Assembly: GCA_043803085.1 (NCBI GenBank)
Contig: JAZDKM010000288.1
Coordinates: forward strand, 1 to 64,000
From: JAAEQG01 sp043803085
GTDB lineage: Bacteria > Planctomycetota > Phycisphaerae > UBA1845
DNA: 64,000 nucleotides
Direction of reading: 5' to 3'
Part shown: positions 16,534-23,982 of the stretch, piece by piece
Layout of the letters: each line of letters starts with the position of its first letter
Position numbering within the stretch: the stretch's first letter is position 1
Notes under the pieces: generated by a model
Seen by the model: only the letters and a program-made list of their open reading frames with translations
Database searches by the model: none
What the model was told of the DNA's origin: nothing
Translations under genes and position numbers: made by a program

Positions 16534-17790
16534 CTAGTTTACCGGAGGATAAGCGCGTGGCCCTACGCTGACCAAGTAGCCCTCGCCATCGATGGGGTAG
16601 CGCTCGAAATACTCCCGGATCGAGTCGTATCCTACCCGCGCCACCGCCGCCAACCTTTCCTCCACCGTCCGTGGCTGACCCCGGTAGTCCGTGTCGTCCA
16701 TGATCTGCACCAAGCGATAATACGGCGACTCGCCCTCGACCGCCAGGGAAGTCCGGCGACGGTTCTTAACGCGGTCGATTTCACGCTGCTCCACCTGGTG
16801 GCGGCTGATGGCGGCGGCTTCGGCGCACATGGCCTCGACCAGCTTTTCGGCCTTCTCCGGCTCGCCCTGGGCAGAGAGAATCAGCAGTCCGTTATCGGCA
16901 TAATCCAGCGGCCACGCACCGGCCTGCGGGCTCAGGCCGGTCTGCATGATATTCCAGTAGAACCGCGAGTTATCGCCCCCGAGGATGGCGGCCACCGCCT
17001 GGGCGGTTTCGTGCAAGGGGTCCGTCGCCGCCGGTGCCGGGAAGCAAATCGCGACCAACTGTTGTTTGAACCGTTCTACACACTTGACGGCGATGCCAGT
17101 CCGTACCTGCGGTGCCGAGCGCTGGTTTACCGCCCGGTGGGGGACCCACGCTCCGCAGTGGCGCTCGGCCGCCTCGAGGATCGTCTCCGGGGCAGCGCTG
17201 CCAGCCGCGATCAACACCATGTTGGCCGGGACGTAGCGCTCTCTGAAATAGGCATACATGTGCTCGCGGGTCAGGTTGCGGAGCGTCTCCTGGTAGCCCA
17301 GCACCGGCCACCCCAACGCGTGCCCGGCGAACACCTGCTCGAGGATGAAATCGAAGGCCACGTGCTCGAGGTGGTCGGCGGACATTGCGATTTCTTCGAG
17401 CACGACGTTCTTTTCGGTGTCGAACTCGTGAGGCGGAAGCGCGGACCGCATCATGTCCGCCAGCAACTCGATTTGAGCGTCGATGTCGGCCGAGCGTACC
17501 ACGCCGTAGTAGAATGTGCGGTCCTGACTCGTGAAAGCATTGGGATGGCCGCCCAGCACGTCGAAGTCCACGTTGAGTTGATAGGCCGTGCGTTTTTCGG
17601 TGCCTTTGAAGCACATGTGTTCCAGGAAGTGAGACACGCCCGCCTGTACGCGATGCTCGTCCCTTGCTCCGGTGCGGACCAGGAACCCGGCCGCCGTGGT
17701 CTTGACCTCGGGCATGTGCTCGATCATCACCCGAAGCCCGTTGCTCAACTGCGCTGTCGTAAAGGGATACGCCATGGTTCTATTAGCCAT
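16534..17790 (-). CDS. M16 family zinc peptidase, active subunit
   Basis: This 418-residue protein is a pitrilysin-type metallopeptidase with the inverted zinc motif in GVSHFLEHMCFKGT (HxxEH at about residues 54-58). The distal Glu is in NVVLEEIAMS about 75 residues later. The second, non-catalytic M16 half begins near residue 190. Such two-domain proteins (M16B) work as homodimers or pair with an inactive paralogue. The gene just upstream encodes such a paralogue without the motif. It is co-oriented with a membrane protein and CtpA downstream. The N-terminus has no clear signal peptide, so it may act in the cytoplasm or be exported by another route. Confidence 0.9.
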   Translation of the reverse strand: MANRTMAYPFTTAQLSNGLRVMIEHMPEVKTTAAGFLVRTGARDEHRVQAGVSHFLEHMCFKGTEKRTAYQLNVDFDVLGGHPNAFTSQDRTFYYGVVRSADIDAQIELLADMMRSALPPHEFDTEKNVVLEEIAMSADHLEHVAFDFILEQVFAGHALGWPVLGYQETLRNLTREHMYAYFRERYVPANMVLIAAGSAAPETILEAAERHCGAWVPHRAVNQRSAPQVRTGIAVKCVERFKQQLVAICFPAPAATDPLHETAQAVAAILGGDNSRFYWNIMQTGLSPQAGAWPLDYADNGLLILSAQGEPEKAEKLVEAMCAEAAAISRHQVEQREIDRVKNRRRTSLAVEGESPYYRLVQIMDDTDYRGQPRTVEERLAAVARVGYDSIREYFERYPIDGEGYLVSVGPRAYPPVN

Positions 17791-17935
<145 letters not shown>

Positions 17936-19201
17936 TCACAGTGCGGTAGGACAGCTTAACTCGCGTGGTCCGAGGGTCACCACGCACAGCGGGGCGCGAG
18001 GACGGTCCGCGACATAGCGCTTCACATCATCCAGCGTCACCGCCTGGACGCGCTCGATCTTTTCCTGACGCGGCATGGGCCGCCCGAGGTGGAACAGGTC
18101 GGTGATCAACTCGCTGCACCGCAACCGGGTGACGTCGCCGGCCATCTCGCTACGCACCAGGATACCGGCCTTGGTCCGCGCGAGCTCGTCTTCGGTGAGA
18201 TCCTCGCCCAGTCGGCCGAGTTCGCGGAGCAGCGCTTGGTAAGTCTTGTCGCAACGGGCCGGTGTGGTGGACGCGCCCACGAAGATCATCCCCGCCGCAC
18301 GCGGATGCTCGTGCCAGGCACCGACCCAATAGACCAGACCCAGTTTCTCGCGCACTTCGGTGAACAAGCGGGCGCTCATCCCCCCCGACAGCACGCCCAG
18401 AATCACCCGCTCGACCGAATGGTCGGCATGGTCGATGGGCACACCCGCAAAGCACAACCCGATGTGCTCTTGTTCCGTGTCCTTCGGAAAGTGCCAATTG
18501 CCCGCCGCTAACTCAACCGGCTTGGCCTGCCGGCCCGCAGGTTCTGCCGCGCCGAACCCTGCAAAGCAGTCCTCCAGCGTCGCTGCCACGGCCGCCGGTC
18601 CGAGCGGCCCGGCGACGGCCACGAGCATGCACCCCGCACGGTAAGTCGCCTCCCACTGCCTGCGGATCTCCTCCCGGCCGATCCGCTCCAAAGTCTCCCG
18701 TTCGCCCAACGTGTGCCGCCCCAACCGCGGACCGTAGCCTTTGAGGCCCAGCAGCTTGTCCAGCAGGGCATGCGGATCGTCCTCCAGGGCCGTGATTTCC
18801 TGGCGGGCAAGTTCGACGGCCACCGCACACGACTCCTCCGGGAACGTCGGCGTCCGCAGAAACTCCGCGTGCAGTGCCATAGCTTGGTCGAAGAACTCGG
18901 GCAAGCACAGGAAGTGGTAGCCGGAGCACTCGCGGCCGACCCAGGAGCCGTGTGAGCCGCCGAGCACGTCGAAGGCATCCAACAGTTCCCGGCCGCTACG
19001 CTTCTCGGTCCCCTTATCCACCGTGTCGCTGACGAGTCCGGCGACGCCGAGCAGATCAACCGGCTCGTCCGAAGCGCCCGCCAGGATGCGCAGCTCAGCC
19101 GCCACCACCCGGCGCGTCGGCAGGTAAGCCCCGACCAACCCGATTCCGCAGGCCAGGGTTTGATGGTAAGTTCCTTCCGGGTTGTGTGCTTCTGGTGCCA
19201 T
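17936..19201 (-). CDS. M16 family protein without the zinc motif (non-catalytic subunit)
   Basis: The 421-residue product aligns by eye with the neighbouring M16 peptidase. Where the active enzyme has VSHFLEHMCFKGTEKR, this one has AGLVSDTVDKGTEKR. All zinc ligands are therefore lost while the flanking residues remain. The C-terminal half carries the M16 glycine-rich region (GVLSGGMSARLFTEVREK, then LGLVYWVGAW) used for substrate handling. This active/inactive split matches mitochondrial processing peptidase subunits and paired bacterial M16B proteins. The ATG at 19201 (MAPEAHNPEG) is preferred over one at 19249. The aldo/keto reductase gene ends 19 bases upstream, so read-through from that cluster is likely. 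Confidence 0.85.
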   Translation of the reverse strand: MAPEAHNPEGTYHQTLACGIGLVGAYLPTRRVVAAELRILAGASDEPVDLLGVAGLVSDTVDKGTEKRSGRELLDAFDVLGGSHGSWVGRECSGYHFLCLPEFFDQAMALHAEFLRTPTFPEESCAVAVELARQEITALEDDPHALLDKLLGLKGYGPRLGRHTLGERETLERIGREEIRRQWEATYRAGCMLVAVAGPLGPAAVAATLEDCFAGFGAAEPAGRQAKPVELAAGNWHFPKDTEQEHIGLCFAGVPIDHADHSVERVILGVLSGGMSARLFTEVREKLGLVYWVGAWHEHPRAAGMIFVGASTTPARCDKTYQALLRELGRLGEDLTEDELARTKAGILVRSEMAGDVTRLRCSELITDLFHLGRPMPRQEKIERVQAVTLDDVKRYVADRPRAPLCVVTLGPRELSCPTAL

Positions 19202-19220
19202 CGTCGCGTGACCCCAGGCG

Positions 19221-20441
19221 CTACGCCAGCTTCTCGGCGGCGCGAGCAAGGATTCTCTCGAAGTCCAGCTTGCTCACGCACGCCTTGGACGCCGCGGCGA
19301 GGTCGGCCTGGGACCAGTCGCGGGCCTCGGGCGGCAGCGCGGCAAACAGACGCCGAGCCCGGGCGCGATCGCCGTTCTCCTCGTAGTAGCACAGGTGGCG
19401 GGCGATGTCACTGAACGCCGTCTGCGTGCCGGCGGCCCGTCGGCAGCTTCCGTCGCACCCGACGCAGTAACCCCTGGGGTGCACCGCCAGCATTCTCTGC
19501 ACGGCGTCCAGTTCGGCCGTGGTCATCGGCTTGAAGTCGCGAGCGGTCGCTGCATTCTCCTTGAGCTTGGTGATATTGTCCATGTGCGAGCAGATGGTGG
19601 TGAAGCGCTCGTCCGTCCACATGGCGGTGAGAATCGCTCCGACCGGGGTCAGCCCGCGGGTCTCGAATTCCGGGAACACCTCTTTAATCCCGGGCAGGCC
19701 GCCCCGCGATTCTTTCATCGAAATCAAACCGACGCCGGCCTTGTGGCACGCATCGAGCGCCTTGTTGAATTCGGCATTCTCTCGGACCAGCGACGGATTG
19801 ACCGCCAGCATGATGGCATCCATCCAGCCGCCTTGGGCCGCGTTGTTGAGCAACGCGGTCCGCCGCTCGATCGGATTGCAGTGCGAGCTGAAACCGACCA
19901 ATCGTGCCTTGCCGGATTTCTTGATCCTATCGGCCGCCTTGGCCCACTCGGGGTCTTTAGGCCAGTCGACGGAAGCCTCCAGCGGATACTCGTCGTCGCC
20001 CAGGGCGTGGATGAAGTACAGATCGATGTAGTCCTGCTTGGCGTTCTTCAGCCGCCGGTCCAGCATCTCCACCCACTGGTCGGGCGTGAACGGGTGGTCC
20101 TTGGTGACCAGGACGTATTCCTTGCGGCGGCCGTTTTGGTTCAACCATTCCCCCACCGTACGCTCCGACTTGCCATTTTCGTAGCAGTCGGCGAGATCGA
20201 GGCAGCGAACGCCTTCTTCGTGCAGGAGGTTCAGGTGGCGTTCGCCGATGTCGAACGCCGTGCCCTGATTCAGGATGGTGACCTCCACGTTCGACCGGCC
20301 GAGCCTTCGTCGGGGAAGCGGCCGGTTCTTTTCTTGCGGTTCCTCACCCCTGACAGTCAGCGGACCCGCGGTGGTTGCGACCGCGGCCGTCGCCGCGCCA
20401 ACCTTCAAGAACTCGCGTCGTGATACCTTCTGATCCTCCAT
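19221..20441 (-). CDS. Tat-exported aldo/keto reductase with C-terminal Cys motif
   Basis: The 406-residue product begins with a twin-arginine signal (SRREFLKVGAATAAVATTAG) and should be exported folded, with cofactor. The TIM-barrel reductase domain (residues about 50-300) includes the catalytic Asp-Tyr region CLDLADCYENGKSER, VLVTKDH and DLYFIHALGDDEYP. The C-terminus carries YCVGCDGSC and further Cys residues, as in COG1453-type reductases that add a ferredoxin-like segment. It sits directly downstream of a multi-cluster Fe-S membrane protein and a DUF362 protein, so electrons may come from that module rather than from NADPH. The substrate is unknown. Confidence 0.87.
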   Translation of the reverse strand: MEDQKVSRREFLKVGAATAAVATTAGPLTVRGEEPQEKNRPLPRRRLGRSNVEVTILNQGTAFDIGERHLNLLHEEGVRCLDLADCYENGKSERTVGEWLNQNGRRKEYVLVTKDHPFTPDQWVEMLDRRLKNAKQDYIDLYFIHALGDDEYPLEASVDWPKDPEWAKAADRIKKSGKARLVGFSSHCNPIERRTALLNNAAQGGWMDAIMLAVNPSLVRENAEFNKALDACHKAGVGLISMKESRGGLPGIKEVFPEFETRGLTPVGAILTAMWTDERFTTICSHMDNITKLKENAATARDFKPMTTAELDAVQRMLAVHPRGYCVGCDGSCRRAAGTQTAFSDIARHLCYYEENGDRARARRLFAALPPEARDWSQADLAAASKACVSKLDFERILARAAEKLA

Positions 20442-20496
20442 AGCCTTCCTCCCTTGTGCTGTGTTCCCTAAAGGACCTCTTTGACGAAAGCCGATC

Positions 20497-22425
20497 TTAC
20501 GCCAGAAGTTCGCGCACGTCGACCGGTTGACCGGTGTGGAGTTTGTCACAATTTGTCGGCCCGGTGGCCGAGATCGTCTTGTTCAGCCGGACCGAGCGGT
20601 TGCGTTTCCGGTCGGAGTAGTCCTGCGAACGGGTCTCGCCCTCGGCGGTCACGTACACCGCTCGCCGGTCGCCGACCACCGGACACTCGTGCTCGCAGAT
20701 CCCGCAGCCGATGCATAGTTCGGTGTCGATCTTGGGCACCTTGAACTCCAGGTGCAGGGCGGCGACGTCGCCGGGTTTGGGGACGGGGTCGAGCGTGCCG
20801 CCGATCAGGACCGTGTCGGCATCATTGCCCTGGATGCGGTACTGCCGGGCCAAGCCCGTGGCACGGTCCAGCAACTGCACGTGATAAGTGGTCGTCTGAT
20901 CGCCGCCGTACTCCTGGGGGCGGAAGGTACATGGTTCCCCTACGGTCTCGCCCGGCTTGGGATAGTCGCGCAAGGTGATTGAGGTCGCCGTGGCCGTGGA
21001 AACGAGTTTCTTGCCGTCGCGGAGCAGCAGTTGCTTATACTCCGAGTGGATCGCCTTGGGCGAGACCGGACAAACTTCCTCGCACACCACGCACGGGATG
21101 TTTTTGCTCCAGGGCAGGCAGCGCCCGAAATCGTAGTGGGCCGTCCCGAGCTTCACCGGGCCGCGGTCGGCGAAGGTCGCCAGTCCCATCTTCTCCTCCA
21201 CGGTGAGCCGCTGGATCGCCCCGGTCGGGCAGACATGTCCGCAGGCCGTACACTGCAACTGGCAGAAGCCCATGCGGAAGTTCATGACCGGGGTCCACAC
21301 GGCTTCAAGACCCCCTTCGAAGGCGGCCGGCTGCAGTACGTTGGTCGGACAGACGCGGATGCACTGGTCGCACTTGATGCAGCGTTCCAGGAATTCCTGC
21401 TCCTCGCAACTGCCCGGCGGACGGATCACCTTGGTGGAGAAGTCCTCCGTCGAGGCGGCGCTGGACTTGGTCCAGCGGAAGAACAGCAGCCCGATCAAAC
21501 CGGCCAGCACGGCATGGCGCCGGCCCAGGTCGGGGCTGGTCACTTCGTGCGACCGTTTGGGAAACAGCGCGAAGCTCAGGGCGTCGTGCGGGCAATCCTC
21601 GATGCAGTTGAAGCAGACGAAGCATTCGGACATACGCAACTGTGTGTGTGGGTCGCTGGCCCCCTCACACGACTGCAAGCACAGGTCGCAGTCGGTGCAT
21701 TTATGGGGGTTGCGCTCGATCCGCCAGACGGCGAAGCGGCTGAGCCAGCCAAGCAGCGCCCCCAGCGGGCAAAGCACGCGACAGAAGAAACGCGGGATCA
21801 CCAGGTTCATGCCCACCAGAAACAGAATGATGAATCCGACCACCCAGCCGCCGATGTGTCCGCCGGGGTCTTCTCGCGAGCGGAGCAGCTCCAGCGTGGT
21901 GCCCGCATCCTTCGCTAACGGCTCCATTGCCAACATGGTCCGGTCCCATTCCGGCATCACCGAAACCGTGAAGCTGCGATAGATCAGACAAAGGGGATCC
22001 AGCAAGCCGATCTGGAGATAGCCGAAGACCGCTGCCGTCAGCATGGCGATCAGTACGTAATACTTCAGCGCAAACAAAGGCCGATAGCGGTTGGACTCAA
22101 TCTTCTGTTTCGCGTTGCGGGTACTGAACACCCAACCGATGAAGTGATGCAGAATGCCGTACGGGCAAATCCAGTTACAGAAGATGCGGCCGAGAAGAAT
22201 CGTGGGGACCAGGATCACCAGACCCCAGATCAGGCTTTTATAGACGGTATGTGTGGAAAGGGCCGTGGCAATACCTACCAGCGGATCGACTTCGAGGAGT
22301 TTGCTGACCACCCACTTCAGGCCCGGCAGCGCATCCAAATGGCTAAACGTCGTCGCGAAGACGAACAGCAGGAACATCGCAAACACGACGCTCTCAACGA
22401 TGATGCGTACCGTCGTGATCCGCAT
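20497..22425 (-). CDS. membrane-bound multi-cluster ferredoxin-type protein (NapH-like)
   Basis: The 642-residue product is a polytopic iron-sulfur protein. Membrane helices in the first 250 residues include the NapH/NosR-type motifs CNWICPYG and CRVLCPLG. Then follow CTDCDLCLQSC, CFVCFNCIEDCP, CIKCDQCIRVCP, CTACGHVCP, CVVCEEVCP and CIGCGICEHECP, enough for about six [4Fe-4S] clusters. Such proteins usually pass electrons between the quinone pool and periplasmic partners. The ATG at 22425 (MRITTVRIIVES) is preferred. The longer open frame to 22539 is made of a dispersed palindrome. The gene lies between DUF362 and aldo/keto reductase genes on the same strand. Confidence 0.85.
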   Translation of the reverse strand: MRITTVRIIVESVVFAMFLLFVFATTFSHLDALPGLKWVVSKLLEVDPLVGIATALSTHTVYKSLIWGLVILVPTILLGRIFCNWICPYGILHHFIGWVFSTRNAKQKIESNRYRPLFALKYYVLIAMLTAAVFGYLQIGLLDPLCLIYRSFTVSVMPEWDRTMLAMEPLAKDAGTTLELLRSREDPGGHIGGWVVGFIILFLVGMNLVIPRFFCRVLCPLGALLGWLSRFAVWRIERNPHKCTDCDLCLQSCEGASDPHTQLRMSECFVCFNCIEDCPHDALSFALFPKRSHEVTSPDLGRRHAVLAGLIGLLFFRWTKSSAASTEDFSTKVIRPPGSCEEQEFLERCIKCDQCIRVCPTNVLQPAAFEGGLEAVWTPVMNFRMGFCQLQCTACGHVCPTGAIQRLTVEEKMGLATFADRGPVKLGTAHYDFGRCLPWSKNIPCVVCEEVCPVSPKAIHSEYKQLLLRDGKKLVSTATATSITLRDYPKPGETVGEPCTFRPQEYGGDQTTTYHVQLLDRATGLARQYRIQGNDADTVLIGGTLDPVPKPGDVAALHLEFKVPKIDTELCIGCGICEHECPVVGDRRAVYVTAEGETRSQDYSDRKRNRSVRLNKTISATGPTNCDKLHTGQPVDVRELLA

Positions 22426-22450
22426 GACATTCACCCCGTTGGCTGTGGGA

Positions 22451-22494
22451 CCGGCTTTCGAGCCGGTCAGTAGGGTGGGCATGGCCCACCCTAC
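22451..22494. repeat. double palindrome at the end of the DUF362 gene
   Basis: CCGGCT/AGCCGG with a TTCG loop (22451-22466) is followed by GTAGGGTGGGC/GCCCACCCTAC with a 3-base loop (22470-22494, perfect 11-base stem). The stop codon of the DUF362 gene (22491-22493) lies within the second stem. The first stem recurs at 1928-1943 and 23664-23679. Confidence 0.85.
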
Positions 22495-23633
22495 ACGTTC
22501 GTCTCCACAATCTTTCCCTGTCGCAGATACGCGGTCCAAGCGCGCGTGCCGAAGCGCTTGGCCTGGGCGTAGGCGCGCTCGCCGGTTTCAGTCTCGCCGA
22601 ACTTCTGCTCGGCCAGCTCCAGGTAACGCAGGGCCGCCGGGTCACGCCCGAGCAGGTTCTCGTAGCACCAGGCATCGCAAGCCAACTGGTCCACACTGGC
22701 GACAACGGTGTTTGTTTCTTTGACGTCGTCGAGTCGTCCGCCCGTCGGGCCGTTCTTCATCATCACCCGCGTGCCGTCCACGATCATCAGCGTCGGGCTG
22801 AGCATGAAGCCCAGATCACTGACGATGTCGTGGATCGCTTGGTGGAACTGGTTGCGTCGCCCGCCCAACAGACCATACCAGTTCTTCATGCCCATCGACG
22901 CATAGCACAGGTTGTGGTCCTTGATCGGCGGAAGACCGATCACCTTGTCCACGTCGCGCAAGGCCTCCCAGAAGATGGGCCAAGTGCCCAGGGCCTCGTT
23001 CCGGGCCGGGTCCGGCTGATATGGCGTCGCGTCGGCTCGCGGCGGGCGGACGGCGATAGGCCGAAAGTGGATGTCTGCCGGGATCAGCAGCTTGGCCCCT
23101 TCCTCTAATGCCACCTGCCGCAGTCCCGAGCGCGAGAAACAGCTTTCCGGCGACTCGATAGGGTTGTCCGCGACGATGATCTGCCCGACGCCAGCTTCGC
23201 GGTACAGGCGGATCACGCTCCGCAACACCTCGGGATGGGTGGTGGCCCCGTACTGCGGCGCCCGCTCGAAACCGACGTTGGGCTTGAGTAACACCGTGTC
23301 ACCCCGTGATACAAACCGCCGCATGCCGTCCTTGCCCCCTAGTCCCCCCACCGCAGCCCGGACCATCGCGTCGATTCTTTCCAGCCGGCCTCGCGCGATG
23401 CTGATCCGCGGCCCATCCGTTGGGTAATCCACGCCGGCGAAGTAGTTTTTCAGCCGCTCGGCTTGCGGCTGCAGCAGGCCGGCCTTGCCTGTGGGGTCAT
23501 AAAGCCACCAGGCCAGCCCCGCGGCGGCCCCGGTGGCGGCCAAGGTCGCGGCGCCGCGCTTCAGAAAATCGCGGCGGCCCATCGCCCGCTCTGCGGGGCA
23601 GGGGTTTCGCATCTGGTCGCCCGCGTTGCTCAT
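22491..23633 (-). CDS. Tat-exported DUF362 iron-sulfur-associated protein
   Basis: The 380-residue product has a twin-arginine signal (GRRDFLKRGAATLAATGAAA). It is followed by a DUF362 domain: RISIARG, VLLKPNVGFERAP, THPEVLRSVIRLYREAG, IIVADNPI, and LPPIKDHNLCYASMGMKNWYG. DUF362 proteins are of unknown activity and often occur with ferredoxins. Here the gene precedes a multi-cluster Fe-S membrane protein by about 65 bases and a Tat-exported reductase further down. The last codons and the stop lie in a dispersed palindrome, so the original C-terminus may have been altered slightly. Confidence 0.85.
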   Translation of the reverse strand: MSNAGDQMRNPCPAERAMGRRDFLKRGAATLAATGAAAGLAWWLYDPTGKAGLLQPQAERLKNYFAGVDYPTDGPRISIARGRLERIDAMVRAAVGGLGGKDGMRRFVSRGDTVLLKPNVGFERAPQYGATTHPEVLRSVIRLYREAGVGQIIVADNPIESPESCFSRSGLRQVALEEGAKLLIPADIHFRPIAVRPPRADATPYQPDPARNEALGTWPIFWEALRDVDKVIGLPPIKDHNLCYASMGMKNWYGLLGGRRNQFHQAIHDIVSDLGFMLSPTLMIVDGTRVMMKNGPTGGRLDDVKETNTVVASVDQLACDAWCYENLLGRDPAALRYLELAEQKFGETETGERAYAQAKRFGTRAWTAYLRQGKIVETNV

Positions 23634-23640
23634 CCGGCAC

Positions 23641-23982
23641 CTATCGTAAGAATCTCTGTGGGACCGGCTTTCCAGCCGTAACGCCTGTAACTATAGGATA
23701 TTGCGCTTTGAATAGCGTTGTGTCAGAACCGGACGAAATGGGTTTGTTTGGAAATCTGAAGAGAGGCAAGAGGCAAGAGGCAGAAGGCAAGAGGCAAGAG
23801 GCAAGAGGCAAGAGGCGGGTGCCATGTGGAGTATTAAAGTTAGACTGTAACGCCTGCGGCACCGAAATGGGTTCGTTTGGAAATCTCACGTGCGGGGGCC
23901 GGCGTAGCGGCATAAAGTGTGACTCGAAAATGGGTTCGTTTGGAAATTTGACTTTGGTGCGGATAGTCATTCTTCCCCATTC
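23641..23982. repeat. repeat-filled spacer: palindrome, GAGGCAA tandem and three GTTTGGAAAT elements
   Basis: The spacer holds a CCGGCT stem-loop (23664-23679) and a clean 7-base tandem of GAGGCAA (23761-23816, eight units). It also holds three copies of an element of about 25 bases with core GGGTTCGTTTGGAAAT, at 23735-23759, 23863-23888 and 23924-23950. A minus-strand open frame across it only translates the repeats (FPNEPI recurs) and I do not call it a gene. An inverted copy of the last element is at 6371-6394. Confidence 0.75.

Noticed and set aside
20442..20549. N-terminal extension of the aldo/keto reductase
   Set aside because: A twin-arginine signal starts exactly at the ATG at 20441, so upstream codons are not part of the protein.
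23761..23816. CRISPR-like array
   Set aside because: The repeat unit is 7 bases with no spacers, and no cas genes are present.
23641..23970. 109-codon minus-strand frame with recurring FPNEPI
   Set aside because: The recurrence comes from three DNA copies of a non-coding element and a GAGGCAA tandem; no ribosome site or protein-like composition.
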